Assembly (NCBI GenBank): GCA_036924285.1
Contig: JAYKYS010000012.1
Coordinates: forward strand, 9,300,001-9,364,000
Origin: Asterella californica
Taxonomy: Eukaryota > Streptophyta > Marchantiopsida > Marchantiales > Aytoniaceae
Reading direction: 5' to 3'
Length of the DNA: 64,000 nt
The first letter of the stretch is position 1, and each line of letters opens with the position of its first letter. Below, piece by piece: positions 39,557 to 52,818 of this stretch. The notes below the pieces were generated by a model, which saw only the letters and a program-made list of their open reading frames with translations, searched no databases and was not told where the DNA came from. The translations under genes and the position numbers were made by a program.

Positions 39557-39641
39557 AGGGCGGTGGCGGAAGAGGCTAGCGCGCCAGTATAAAAGGCTGA
39601 GAAGCTGCTGGAGGTTGGGAGTTCGAGTCTCCCCCGCCTCA
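39557..39641 (+). tRNA. tRNA-like copy 38 (T48)
   Basis: T48 in place of C48; otherwise consensus. Last element before the tRNA-less stretch. Confidence 0.55.
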
Positions 39642-41345
39642 AAACCTTTTGAGGGAAACCAATTTTCAGCATCTGTACCTACATACTTCTTTCTATTTAT
39701 TCTAGAAATTAAAAATAATATACCTTTATGTTTCAAAGTACAAATTCTTAAATGGATCTTAAGGAACATCAACTTCTTTATATTCATTCTAGAAATTAAA
39801 AATAATATACCTTTATGTTTCAAAGTAAAATCCCCCCACTACAGTCATTAAATGGATCTTAAAGAACATCAACTTCTTTATATTCATTCTAGAAATTAAA
39901 AATAATATACCTTTATGTTTCAAAGTAAAATTCCCCCACTGCAGTCCTTAAATGGATCTTAATGAACATCACTTGTTTATATTTATTGTAGAAATTAAAA
40001 ATAATATACCTTTATGTTTCAAAGTAAAATTCCCCCACTGCAGTCCTTAAATGGATCTTAAGGAACATCAACTTCATAGGGAAACCAATTTTGAGCATCT
40101 GTACCTACATACTTCTTTATATTTATTCTAGAAATTAAAAATAATATACCTTTATGTTTCAAAGTAAAATTCCCCCACTGGAGTCCGTAAATGGATCTTA
40201 AAGAACATCAACTTCATAGTCAGAAACACGAACATGTATAAGAACACCACAATACTGTTCTTTAACAATTACGACTGTTATTTAATTTATATCCGATCTT
40301 CTCAGTACCGTCTTCCAGTCTTCTCTTAATGAACATCAACTTGTTTATATTTATTGTAGAAATTAAAAATAATATACCTTTATGTTTCAAAGTAAAATCC
40401 CCCCACTACAGTCATTAAATGGATCTTAAAGAACATCAACTTCTTTATATTCATTCTAGAAATTAAAAATAATATACCTTTATGTTTCAAAGTAAAATTC
40501 CCCCACTGCAGTCCTTAAATGGATCTTAATGAACATCACTTGTTTATATTTATTGTAGAAATTAAAAATAATATACCTTTATGTTTCAAAGTAAAATTCC
40601 CCCACTGCAGTCCTTAAATGGATCTTAAGGAACATCAACTTCATAGGGAAACCAATTTTGAGCATCTGTACCTACATACTTCTTTATATTTATTCTAGAA
40701 ATTAAAAATAATATACCTTTATGTTTCAAAGTAAAATTCCCCCACTGGAGTCCGTAAATGGATCTTAAAGAACATCAACTTCATAGTCAGAAACACGAAC
40801 ATGTATAAGAACACCACAATACTGTTCTTTAACAATTACGACTGTTATTTAATTTATATCCGATCTTCTCAGTACCGTCTTCCAGTCTTCTCTTAATGAA
40901 CATCAACTTGTTTATATTTATTGTAGAAATTAAAAATAATATACCTTTATGTTTCAAAGTAAAATTCCCCCACTGCAGTCCTTAAATGGATCTTAAAGAA
41001 CATCATACTTCTTTATAGTTATTCTAGAAATTAAAAATAATATACCTTTATGTTTCAAAGTAAAATTCCCCCACTGCAGTCCTTAAATGGATCTTAAGGA
41101 ACATCAACTTCTTTATATTCATTCTAGAAATTAAAAATAATATACCTTTATGTTTCAAAGTAAAACTCTGCCACTGCAGTCCTTAAATGGATCTTAAGGA
41201 ACATCAACTTCATAGGGAAACCAATTTTGAGCATCTGTACCTACATACTTCTTTATATTTATTCTAGAAATCAAAAATAATATACCTTTATGTTTCAAAG
41301 TAAAATTCCCCCACTGCAGTCCTTAAATGGATCTTAAGGAACATC
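39642..41345. repeat. tRNA-less stretch with a 567-bp tandem duplication
   Basis: Only subrepeats and two badly damaged cassettes. The pair from about 39832-40398 and 40399-40965 is offset by 567 bp. Each copy contains the start of the left core, a jump to its 'ACGACTGTTATTTAA' part, about 40 bp found nowhere else in the window (40286-40325 and 40853-40892), and then a subrepeat. No right core or tRNA-like element survives, giving the largest tRNA-like gap in the window (39557 to 41801). Confidence 0.8.
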
Positions 41346-41800
41346 AACTTCATAGTCAGAAACACGAACATGTATAAGAACACCACAAAACTGTTCTTCA
41401 AACAGTTTGACATTGGGTTTATTTTCTTTTTTACTTTATTAAATAATATATTGATTAAACTAATTCTATCGCTCTTGTTACTTTCGTAAACGCGTCGATC
41501 CACGTTTTTTTCTGCAATTCTAGACACGACTGTTATTTAACAATTACTCATAAATATTCAGATTTTCACTAGAACTTACTATAGAACTTTTACATGAGAT
41601 TTATGAACGGAAACCGAGCAAAAGTTCCCCAAAGGTGATTGATGGAGCATGCTTATACAGTTCACCAGCTTGGGGTTCTTGTAACGAGCCTGCAACAAAC
41701 ATGAGTGCAATTTTTGCAAACCGTCTAGAACTGTTTGCTCACGATGTGGTACTTGGCTGGTTAGTTCATAAAATGGGACCTGTCTATAATCTAGACATCC

Positions 41801-41885
41801 AGGGTGGTGGCGGAAGAGGCTAGCGCCCCAGTATAAAAGGCTGAGAAGCTGCTGGAGGTCGGGAGTTCGAGTCTCCCCTCCCTCA
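41801..41885 (+). tRNA. tRNA-like copy 39 (acceptor disrupted)
   Basis: T5, C26, T67 and C68 weaken the acceptor stem: T5 faces C68, and G6-U67 is a wobble. Confidence 0.4.
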
Positions 41886-42359
41886 AAACCTTTTGAGGGA
41901 AACCAATTTTCAGCATCTGTACCTACATACTTCTTTATATTTATTCTAGAAATTAAAAATAATATACCTTTATGTTTCAAAGTAAAAATTCCCCCACTGC
42001 AGTCCTTAAATGGATCTTAAGGAACATCAACTTCTCTATATTTATTCTAGACATTAAAAATAATATACCTTTATGTTTCAAAGTAAAATCCCCCCACTGC
42101 AGTCCTTAAATGGATCTTAAGGAACATCAACTTCTTTATATTCATTCTAGAAATTAAAAATAATATACCTTTATGTTTCAAAGTAAAATTCCCCCACTGC
42201 AGTCCTTAAATGGATCTTAAGGAACATCAACTTCATAGTCAAAAACACGAACATGTATAAGAACACCACAAAACTGTTCTTCAAACAGTTTGACATTGGC
42301 TTTATTTTCTTTTTTAACTTTATTAAATAATATATCGATTAAACTAATTCTAGACATCC

Positions 42360-42428
42360 AGGGCGGTGGCGGAAGAGGCTAGCGCACCAGTATAAAAGGC
42401 TGAGAAGCTGCTGGAGGTCGGGAGTTCG
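42360..42428 (+). pseudogene. Truncated tRNA-like copy 40
   Basis: Begins at the junction of the left core with the tRNA-like 5' flank and stops after GAGTTCG of the T arm, where it joins a subrepeat at GAACATCAAC. It has the A box but no complete B box, no 3' acceptor strand and no terminator. Confidence 0.7.
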
Positions 42429-43131
42429 GAACATCAACTTCTTTATATTCATTCTAGAAATTAAAAATAATATACCTTTATGTTTCAAAGTAAAATTCTG
42501 CCACTGCAGTCCTTAAATGGATCTTAAGGAACATCAACTTCATAGGGAAACCAATTTTGAGCATCTGTACCTACATACTTCTTTATATTTATTCTAGAAA
42601 TTAAAAATAATATACCTTTATGTTTCAAAGTAAAATTCCCCCACTGCAGTCCTTAAATGGATCTTAAGGAACATCAACTTCATAGTCAGAAACACGAACA
42701 TGTATAAGAACATCACAAAACTGTTCTTCAAACAGTTTGACATTGGGTTTATTTTCTTTTTTAACTTTATTAAATAATATATTGATTAAACTAATTCTAT
42801 CGCTCTTGTTACTTTCGTAAACACGTCGATCCACGTTTTTTTCTACAATTCTAGACACGACTGTTATTTAACAATTACTCATAAATATTCAGATTTTCAC
42901 TAGAACTTACTATAGAACTTTTACATGAGATTTATGAACGGAAACCGAGCAAAAGTTCCCCAAAGGTGATTGATGGAGCATGCTTATACAGTTCACCAGC
43001 TTGGGGTTCTTGTAACGAGCCTGCAACAAACATGAGTGCAATTTTTGCAAACCGTCTAGAACTGTTTGCTCACGATGTGGTACTTGGCTGGTTAGTTCAT
43101 AAAATGGGACCTGTCTATAATCTAGACATCC

Positions 43132-43216
43132 AGGGTGGTGGCGGAAGAGGCTAGCGCCCCAGTATAAAAGGCTGAGAAGCTGCTGGAGGTCGGGAGTTCG
43201 AGTCTCCCCTCCCTCA
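43132..43216 (+). tRNA. tRNA-like copy 41 (acceptor disrupted)
   Basis: Copy 39 equivalent, 1331 bp downstream. Confidence 0.4.
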
Positions 43217-43690
43217 AAACCTTTTGAGGGAAACCAATTTTCAGCATTTGTACCTACATACTTCTTTCTATTTATTCTAGAAATTAAAAATAATATACCT
43301 TTATGTTTCAAAGTAAAAATTCCCCCACTGCAGTCCTTAAATGGATCTTAAGGAACATCAACTTCTCTATATTTATTCTAGACATTAAAAATAATATACC
43401 TTTATGTTTCAAAGTAAAATCCCCCCACTGCAGTCCTTAAATGGATCTTAAGGAACATCAACTTCTTTATATTCATTCTAGAAATTAAAAATAATATACC
43501 TTTATGTTTCAAAGTAAAATTCCCCCACTGCAGTCCTTAAATGGATCTTAAGGAACATCAACTTCATAGTCAAAAACACGAACATGTATAAGAACACCAC
43601 AAAACTGTTCTTCAAACAGTTTGACATTGGCTTTATTTTCTTTTTTAACTTTATTAAATAATATATCGATTAAACTAATTCTAGACATCC

Positions 43691-43759
43691 AGGGCGGTGG
43701 CGGAAGAGGCTAGCGCGCCAGTATAAAAGGCTGAGAAGCTGCTGGAGGTCGGGAGTTCG
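43691..43759 (+). pseudogene. Truncated tRNA-like copy 42
   Basis: Copy 40 equivalent with identical junctions, showing the broken unit was amplified along with its neighbour. It has G26, whereas copy 40 has A26. Confidence 0.7.
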
Positions 43760-44462
43760 GAACATCAACTTCTTTATATTCATTCTAGAAATTAAAAATA
43801 ATATACCTTTATGTTTCAAAGTAAAATTCTGCCACTGCAGTCCTTAAATGGATCTTAAGGAACATCAACTTCATAGGGAAACCAATTTTGAGCATCTGTA
43901 CCTACATACTTCTTTATATTTATTCTAGAAATTAAAAATAATATACCTTTATGTTTCAAAGTAAAATTCCCCCACTGCAGTCCTTAAATGGATCTTAAGG
44001 AACATCAACTTCATAGTCAGAAACACGAACATGTATAAGAACACCACAAAACTGTTCTTCAAACAGTTTGACATTGGGTTTATTTTCTTTTTTAACTTTA
44101 TTAAATAATATATTGATTAAACTAATTCTATCGCTCTTGTTACTTTCGTAAACGCGTCGATCCACGTTTTTTTCTGCAATTCTAGACACGACTGTTATTT
44201 AACAATTACTCATAAATATTCAGATTTTCACTAGAACTTACTATAGAACTTTTACATGAGATTTATGAACGGAAACCGAGCAAAAGTTCCCCAAAGGTGA
44301 TTGATGGAGCATGCTTATACAGTTCACCAGCTTGGGGTTCTTGTAACGAGCCTGCAACAAACATGAGTGCAATTTTTGCAAACCGTCTAGAACTGTTTGC
44401 TCACGATGTGGTACTTGGCTGGTTAGTTCATAAAATGGGACCTGTCTATAATCTAGACATCC

Positions 44463-44547
44463 AGGGCGGTGGCGGAAGAGGCTAGCGCGCCAGTATAAAA
44501 GGCTGAGAAGCTGCTGGAGGTCAGGAGTTCGAGTCTCCCCCGCCTCA
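44463..44547 (+). tRNA. tRNA-like copy 43 (A49)
   Basis: Third member of block D, with an intact acceptor and A49. Confidence 0.5.
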
Positions 44548-45246
44548 AAACCTTTTGAGGGAAACCAATTTTCAGCATCTGTACCTACATACTTCTTTAT
44601 ATTTATTCTAGAAATTAAAAATAATATACCTTTATGTTTCAAAGTAAAAATTCCCCCACTGCAGTCCTTAAATGGATCTTAAGGAACATCAACTTCTCTA
44701 TATTTATTCTAGAAATTAAAAATAATATACCTTTATGTTTCAAATTAAAATCCCCCCACTGCAGTCCTTAAATGGATCTTAAGGAACATCAACTTCATAG
44801 TCTGAAACACGAACATGTATAAGAACACCACAAAACTGTTCTTCAAACAGTTTGACATTGGGTTTATTTTCTTTTTTAACTTTATTAAATAATATATGGA
44901 TTAAACTAATTCTATCGCTCTTGTTACTTTCGTAAACGCGTCGATCCACGTTTTTTTCTGCAATTCTAGACACGACTGTTATTTAACAATTACTCATAAA
45001 TATTCAGATTTTCACTAGAACTTACTATAGAACTTTTACATGAGATTTATGAACAGAAACCGAGCAAAAGTTCCCCAAAGGTGATTGATGGAGCATGCTT
45101 ATACGGTTCACCAGCTTGGGGTTCTTGTAACGAGCCTGCAACAAACATGAGTGCAATTTTTGCAAACCGTCTAGAACTGTTTGCTCACGATGTGGTACTT
45201 GGCTGGTTAGTTCATAAAATGGGACCTGTCTATAATCTAGACATCC

Positions 45247-45331
45247 AGGGCGGTGGCGGAAGAGGCTAGCGCGCCAGTATAAAAGGCTGAGAAGCTGCTG
45301 GAGGTCGGGAGTTCGAGTCTCCCCCGCCTCA
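45247..45331 (+). tRNA. tRNA-like copy 44 (consensus)
   Basis: Consensus body and terminator palindrome; 784 bp after copy 43, the shortest intact period. Confidence 0.55.
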
Positions 45332-46270
45332 AAACCTTTTGAGGGAAACCAATTTTCAGCATCTGTACCTACATACTTCTTTCTATTTATTCTAGAAATT
45401 AAAAATAATATACCTTTATGTTTCAAAGTAAAAATTCCCCCACTGCAGTCCTTAAATGGATCTTAAGGAACATCAACTTCTCTATATTTATTCTAGAAAT
45501 TAAAAATAATATACCTTTATGTTTCAAAGTAAAATCCCCCCACTGCAGTCCTTAAATGGATCTTAAGGAACATCAACTTCTTTATATTCATTCTAGAAAT
45601 TAAAAATAATATACCTTTATGTTTCAAAGTAAAATTCTGCCACTGCAGTCCTTAAATGGATCTTAAGGAACATCAACTTCATAGGGAAACCAATTTTGAG
45701 CATCTGTACCTACATACTTCTTTATATTTATTCTAGAAATTAAAAATAATATACCTTTATGTTTCAAAGTAAAATTCCCCCACTGCAGTCCTTAAATGGA
45801 TCTTAAGGAACATCAACTTCATAGTCAGAAACACGAACATGTATAAGAACACCACAAAACTGTTCTTCAAACAGTTTGACATTGGGTTTATTTTCTTTTT
45901 TAACTTTATTAAATAATATATTGATTAAACTAATTCTATCGCTCTTGTTACTTTCGTAAACGCGTCGATCCACGTTTTTTTCTGCAATTCTAGACACGAC
46001 TGTTATTTAACAATTACTCATAAATATTCAGATTTTCACTAGAACTTACTATAGAACTTTTACATGAGATTTATGAACGGAAACCGAGCAAAAGTTCCCC
46101 AAAGGTGATTGATGGAGCATGCTTATACAGTTCACCAGCTTGGGGTTCTTGTAACGAGCCTGCAACAAACATGAGTGCAATTTTTGCAAACCGTCTAGAA
46201 CTGTTTGCTCACGATGTGGTACTTGGCTGGTTAGTTCATAAAATGGGACCTGTCTATAATCGAGACATCC

Positions 46271-46355
46271 AGGGCGGTGGCGGAAGAGGCTAGCGCGCCA
46301 GTATAAAAGGCTGAGAAGCTGCTGGAGGTCGGGAGTTCGAGTCTCCCCCGCCTCA
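46271..46355 (+). tRNA. tRNA-like copy 45 (near TTTT lost)
   Basis: Consensus body with GAGAC flank and displaced TTTT. Confidence 0.5.
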
Positions 46356-47426
46356 AAACCTCAAAACCAATTTTCAGCATCTGTACCTACATACTTCTTT
46401 CTATTTATTCTAGAAATTAAAAATAATATACCTTTATGTTTCAAAGTAAAAATTCCCCCACTGCAGTCCTTAAATGGATCTTAAGAAACATCAACTTCTC
46501 TATATTTATTCTAGAAATTAAAAATAATATACAATTATGTTTCAAAGTAAAATCCCCCCACTGCAGTCCTTAAATGGATCTTAAGGAACATCAACTTCTT
46601 TATATTCATTCTAGAAATTAAAAATAATATACCTTTATGTTTCAAAGTAAAATCCCCCCACTGCAGTCCTTAAATGGATCTTAAGGAACATCAACTTCAT
46701 AGCGAAACTAATTTTGAGCATCTGTACCTACATACTTCTTTATATTTATTCTAGAAATTAAAAATAATATACCTTTATGTTTCAAAGTAAAATTCCCCCA
46801 CTGCAGTCCTTAAATGGATCTTAAGGAACATCAACTTCATAGGGAAACCAATTTTGAGCATCTGTACCTACATACTTCTTTATATTTATTCTAGAAATTA
46901 AAAATAATATACCTTTATGTTTCAAAGTAAAATTCCCCCACTGCAGTCCTTAAATGGATCTTAAGGAACATCAACTTCATAGTCAGAAACACGAACATGT
47001 ATAAGAACACCATAAAACTGTTCCTCAAACAGTTTGACGTTGGGTTTATTTTCTTTTTTACTTTATTAAATAATATATTGATTAAACTAATTCTATCGCT
47101 CTTGTTACTTTCGTAAACGCGTCGATCCACGTTTTTTCTGCAATTCTAGACACGACTGTTATTTAACAATTACTCATAAATATTCAGATTTTCACTAGAA
47201 CTTACTATAGAACTTTTACATGAGATTTATGAACAGAAACCGAGCAAAAGTTCCCCAAAGGTGATTGCTGGAGCATGCTTATACGGTTCACCAGCTTGGG
47301 GTTCTTGTAACAAGCCTGCAACAAACATGAGTGCAATTTTTGCAAACCGTCTAGAACTGTTTGCTCACGATGTGGTACTTGGCTGGTTAGTTCATAAAAT
47401 GGGACCTGTCTATAATCGAGACATCC

Positions 47427-47511
47427 AGGGCGGTGGCGGAAGAGGCTAGCGCGCCAGTATAAAAGGCTGAGAAGCTGCTGGAGGTCGGGAGTTCGAGTCT
47501 CCCCCGCCTCA
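47427..47511 (+). tRNA. tRNA-like copy 46 (near TTTT lost)
   Basis: As copy 45. In its right core GATTGATGG reads GATTGCTGG. Confidence 0.5.
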
Positions 47512-48204
47512 AAACCTCAAAACCAATTTTCAGCATTTGTACCTACATACTTCTTTCTATTTATTCTAGAAATTAAAAATAATATACCTTTATGTTTCAA
47601 AGTAAAAATTCCCCCACTGCAGTCCTTAAATGGATCTTAAGAAACATCAACTTCTCTATATTTATTCTAGAAATTAAAAATAATATACCTTTATGTTTCA
47701 AAGTAAAATCCCCCCACTGCAGTCCTTAAATGGATCTTAAGGAACATCAACTTCATAGTCTGAAACACGAACATGTATAAGAACACCACAAAACTGTTCT
47801 TCAAACAGTTTGACATTGGGTTTATTTTCTTTTTTAACTTTATTAAATAATATATGGATTAAACTAATTCTATCGCTCTTGTTACTTTCGTAAACGCGTC
47901 GATCCAAGTTTTTTTCTGCAATTCTAGACACGACTGTTATTTAACAATTACTCATAAATATTCAGATTTTCACTAGAACTTACTTTAGAACTTTTACATG
48001 AGATTTATGAACAGAAACCGAGCAAAAGTTCCCCAAAGGTGATTGATGGAGCATGCTTATACGGTTCACCAGCTTGGGGTTCTTGTAACGAGCCTGCAAC
48101 AAACATGAGTGCAATTTTTGCAAACCGTCTAGAACTGTTTGCTCACGATGTGGTACTTGGCTGGTTAGTTCATAAAATGGGACCTGTCTATAATCTAGAC
48201 ATCC

Positions 48205-48289
48205 AGGGCGGTGGCGGAAGAGGCTAGCGCGCCAGTATAAAAGGCTGAGAAGCTGCTGGAGGTCGGGAGTTCGAGTCTCCCCCGCCTCA
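48205..48289 (+). tRNA. tRNA-like copy 47 (consensus)
   Basis: Consensus body with the CC-centred terminator palindrome. Confidence 0.55.
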
Positions 48290-49314
48290 AAACCTTTTGA
48301 GGGAAACCAATTTTCAGCATCTGTACCTACATACTTCTTTCTATTTATTCTAGAAATTAAAAATAATATACCTTTATGTTTCAAAGTAAAAATTCCCCCA
48401 CTGCAGTCCTTAAATGGATCTTAAGGAACATCAACTTCTCTATATTTATTCTAGAAATTAAAAATAATATACCTTTATGTTTCAAAGTAAAATCCCCCCA
48501 CTGCAGTCCTTAAATGGATCTTAAGGAACATCAACTTCTTTATATTCATTCTAGAAATTAAAAATAATATACCTTTATGTTTCAAAGTAAAATTCCCCCA
48601 CTGCAGTCCTTAAATGGATCTTAAGGAACATCAACTTCATAGGGAAACCAATTTTGAGCATTTGTACCTACATACTTCTTTATATTTATTCTAGACATTA
48701 AACATAATATACCTTTATGTTTCAAAGTAAAATTCCCCCACTGCAGTCCTTAAATGGATCTTAAGGAACATCAACTTCTCTATATTTATTCTAGAAATTA
48801 AAAATAATATACCTTTATGTTTCAAAGTAAAATTCCCCCACTGCAGTCCTTAAATGAATCTTAAGGAACATCAACTTCATAGTCAGAAACACGAACATGT
48901 ATAAGAACACCACAAAACTGTTCTTCAAACAGTTTGACATTGGGTTTATTTTCTTTTTTAACTTTATTAAATAATATATCGATTAAACTAATTCTATCGC
49001 TCTTGTTACTTTCGTAAACGCGTCGATCCATGTTTTTTTCTGCAATTCTAGACACTGACTGTTATTTAACAATTACTCATAGATATTCAGATTTTCACTA
49101 GAACTTACTATAGAACTTTTACATGAGATTTATGAACAGAAACCGAGCAAAAGTTCCCCAAAGGTGATTGATGGAGCATGCTTATAGGGTTCTTGTAACA
49201 AGCCTGCAACAAACATGAGTGCAATTTTTGCAAACCGTCTAGAACTGTTTGCTCACGATGTGGTACTTGGCTGGTTAGTTCATAAAATGGGACCTGTCTA
49301 TAATCTAGACATCC

Positions 49315-49399
49315 AGGGCGGTGGCGGAAGAGGCTAGCGCGCCAGTATAAAAGGCTGAGAAGCTGCTGGAGGTCGGGAGTTCGAGTCTCCCCCGCCTCA
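49315..49399 (+). tRNA. tRNA-like copy 48 (consensus)
   Basis: Consensus body in a cassette with the 15-bp right-core deletion typical of the first 19 kb. Confidence 0.55.
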
Positions 49400-50148
49400 A
49401 AACCTTTTGAGGGAAACCAATTTTCAGCATCTGTACCTACATACTTCTTTATATTTATTCTAGAAATTAAAAATAATATACCTTTATGTTTCAAAGTAAA
49501 ATTCCCCCACTGCAGTCCTTAAATGGATCTTAAGGAACATCAACTTCTCTATATTTATTCTAGAAATTAAAAATAATATACCTTTATGTTTCAAAGTAAA
49601 ATCCCCCCACTGCAGTCCTTAAATGGATCTTAAGGAACATCAACTTCTTTATATTCATTCTAGAAATTAAAAATAATATACCTTTATATTTCAAAGTAAA
49701 ATTCCCCCACTTCAGTCCTTAAATGGATCTTAAGGAACATCAACTTCATAGGGAAACCAATTTTGAGCATCTGTACCTACATACTTCTTTATATTTATTC
49801 TAGAAATTAAAAATAATATACCTTTATGTTTCAAAGTAAAATTCCCCCACTGCAGTCCTTAAATGGATCTTAAGGAACATCAACTTCATAGTCAGAAACA
49901 CGAACATGTATAAGAACACCACAAAACTGTTCTTCAAACAGTTTGACATTGGGTTTATTTTCTTTTTTACTTTATTAAATAATATATTGATTAAACTAAT
50001 TCCATCGGTCTTGTTACTTTCGTAAACGCGTCGATCCACGTTTTTTTCTGCAATTCTAGACACGACTGTTATTTAACAATTACTCATAAATATTCAGATT
50101 TTCACTAGAACTTACTATAGAACTTTTACATGAGATTTATGAACAGAA

Positions 50149-50169
50149 ACCCTCGAACTCCCCCGCCTC
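50149..50169 (+). pseudogene. T-arm remnant with inverted half
   Basis: The right core stops after GAACAGAAAC and is followed by CTCGAACTCCC (50152-50162), the reverse complement of the usual GGGAGTTCGAG, then CCGCCTCAAAACC. All of the tRNA-like element before the T arm is gone. Confidence 0.65.
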
Positions 50170-50469
50170 AAAACCTTTTGAGGGAAACCAATTTTCAGCA
50201 TCTGTACCTACATACTTCTTTATATTTATTCTAGAAATTAAAAATAATATACCTTTATGTTTCAAAGTAAAAATTCCCCCACTGCTGTCCTTAAATGGAT
50301 CTTAAGGAACATCAACTTCTCTATATTTATTCTAGAAATTAAAAATAATATACCTTTATGTTTCAAATTAAAATCCCCCCACTGCAGTCCTTAAATGGAT
50401 CTTAAGGAACATCAACTTCATAGTCTGAAACACGAACATGTATAAGAACACCACAATTTTTCTGCAAAC

Positions 50470-50500
50470 AATCCATATATTATTAAATAATATATGGATT
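50470..50500. other. 13-bp perfect foldback in a left core
   Basis: Arms 50470-50482 and 50488-50500 around TTAAA. The right arm is the normal core sequence; the left arm replaces the usual stem-loop and T-run region with an inverted copy of it. Confidence 0.75.
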
Positions 50501-50844
50501 AAACTAATTCTATCGCTCTTGTTACTTTCGTAAACGCGTCGATCCACGTTTTTTTCTGCAATTCTAGACACGACTGTTATTTAACAATTACTCATAAATA
50601 TTCAGATTTTCACTAGAACTTACTATAGAACTTTTACATGAGATTTATGAACAGAAACCGAGCAAAAGTTCCCCAAAGGTGATTGATGGAGCATGCTTAT
50701 ACGGTTCACCAGCTTGGGGTTCTTGTAACGAGCCTGCAACAAACATGAGTGCAATTTTTGCAAACCGTCTAGAACTGTTTGCTCACGATGTGGTACTTGG
50801 CTGGTTAGTTCATAAAATGGGACCTGTCTATAATCTAGACATCC

Positions 50845-50929
50845 AGGGCGGTGGCGGAAGAGGCTAGCGCGCCAGTATAAAAGGCTGAGAAGCTGCTGGA
50901 GGTCGGGAGTTCGAGTCTCCCCCGCCTCA
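50845..50929 (+). tRNA. tRNA-like copy 49 (consensus)
   Basis: Consensus body. The left core of this cassette contains the 50470-50500 foldback. Confidence 0.55.
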
Positions 50930-51966
50930 AAACCTTTTGAGGGAAACCAATTTTCAGCATCTGTACCTACATACTTCTTTCTATTTATTCTAGAAATTAA
51001 AAATAATATACCTTTATGTTTCAAAGTAAAAATTCCCCCACTGCAGTCCTTAAATGGATCTTAAGGAACATCAACTTCTCTATATTTATTCTAGAAATTA
51101 AAAATAATATACCTTTATGTTTCAAAGTAAAAATTCCCCCACTGCAGTCCTTAAATGGATCTTAAGAAACATCAACTTCTCTATATTTATTCTAGAAATT
51201 AAAAATAATATACCTTTATGTTTCAAAGTAAAATCCCCCCACTACTGTCCTTAAATGGATCTTAAGGAACATCAACTTCTTTATATTCATTCTAGAAATT
51301 AAAAATAATATACCTTTATGTTTCAAAGTAAAATTCCCCCACTTCAGTCCTTAAATGGATCTTAAGGAACATCAACTTCATAGGGAAACCAATTTTGAGC
51401 ATCTGTACCTACATACTTCTTTATATTTATTCTAGAAATTAAAAATAATATACCTTTATGTTTCAAAGTAAAATTCCCCCACTGCAGTCCTTAAATGGAT
51501 CTTAAGGAACATCAACTTCATAGTCAGAAACACGAACATGTATAAGAACACCACAAAACTGTTCTTCAAACAGTTTGACATTGGGTTTATTTTCTTTTTT
51601 ACTTTATTAAATAATATATTGATTAAACTAATTCTATCGCTCTTGTTACTTTTGTAAACGCGTCGATCCACGTTTTTTCTGCAATTCTAGACACGACTGT
51701 TATTTAACAATTACTCATAAATATTCAGATTTTCACTAGAACTTACTATAGAACTTTTACATGAGAGTATGAACAGAAACCGAGCAAAAGTTCCCCAAAG
51801 GTGATTGATGGAGCATGCTTATACGGTTCACCAGCTTGGGGTTCTTGTAACAAGCCTGCAACAAACATGAGTGCAATTTTTGCAAACCGTCTAGAACTGT
51901 TTGCTCACAATGTGGTACTTGGCTGGTTAGTTCATAAAATGGGACCTGTCTATAATCGAGACATCC

Positions 51967-52051
51967 AGGGCGGTGGCGGAAGAGGCTAGCGCGCCAGTAT
52001 AAAAGGCTGAGAAGCTGCTGGAGGTCGGGAGTTCGAGTCTCCCCCGCCTCA
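51967..52051 (+). tRNA. tRNA-like copy 50 (consensus)
   Basis: Has the GAGAC flank of the TTTT-less subfamily but keeps the terminator palindrome, so it looks like a recombinant between subfamilies. Confidence 0.55.
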
Positions 52052-52756
52052 AAACCTTTTGAGGGAAACCAATTTTCAGCATCTGTACCTACATACTTCT
52101 TTCTATTTATTCTAGAAATTAAAAATAATATACCTTTATGTTTCAAAGTAAAAATTCCCCCACTGCAGTCCTTAAATGGATCTTAAGAAACATCAACTTC
52201 TCTATATTTATTCTAGAAATTAAAAATAATATACCTTTATGTTTCAAAGTAAAATCCCCCCACTGCAGTCCTTAAATGGATCTTAAGGAACATCAACTTC
52301 TTTATATTCATTCTAGAAATTAAAAATAATATACCTTTATGTTTCAAAGTAAAATCCCCCCACTGCAGTCCTTAAATGGATCTTAAGGAACATCAACTTC
52401 ATAGCGAAACCAATTTTGAGCATCTGTACCTACATACTTCTTTATATTTATTCTAGAAATTAAAAAGAATATACCTTTATGTTTCAAAGTAAAAATTCCC
52501 CCACTGCAGTCCTTAAATGGATCTTAAGGAACATCAACTTCTCTATATTTATTCTAGAAATTAAAAATAATATACCTTTATGTTTCAAAGTAAAATTCCC
52601 CCACTGCAGTCCTTAAATGGATCTTAAGGAACATCAACTTCATAGTCAGAAACACGAACATGTATAAGAACACCACAAAACTGTTCTTCAAACAGTTTGA
52701 CATTGGGTTTATTTTCTTTTTTAACTTTATTAAATAATATATCGATTAAACTAATT

Positions 52757-52818
52757 CTATCGCTCTTGTTACTTTCGTAAACGCGTCCTATCGCTCTTGT
52801 TACTTTCGTAAATGCGTC
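52757..52818. repeat. 31-bp tandem duplication in a left core
   Basis: CTATCGCTC to GCGTC occurs twice in a row (52757-52787, 52788-52818); the second copy has one substitution (AAATGCG). Confidence 0.8.

Larger units (their letters stand above)
31839..39640. repeat. Array segment with a 3976-bp duplication
   Basis: Eight cassettes with tRNA-like at 32530, 33546, 34571, 35483, 36506, 37662, 38447 and 39557. The cassettes at 32530 and 36506 share a distinctive right core (ACCAGCC and CACAATG) and sit 3976 bp apart. Between 38.6 and 39.8 kb two monomers share a shortened subrepeat in which 'CAAATTC' joins directly to 'TTAAATGG'. Confidence 0.8.
41099..44500. repeat. Higher-order block D (1331-bp period, two units plus partial)
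   Basis: Units at about 41099-42428 and 42429-43759, with a third that matches to about 44500. Each complete unit has one full cassette (tRNA-like at 41801 and 43132; the third is at 44463) and one reduced cassette in which the left core jumps from 'CTAATTCTA' into 'GACATCCAGGG', followed by a truncated tRNA-like element (42360 and 43691). Confidence 0.85.
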
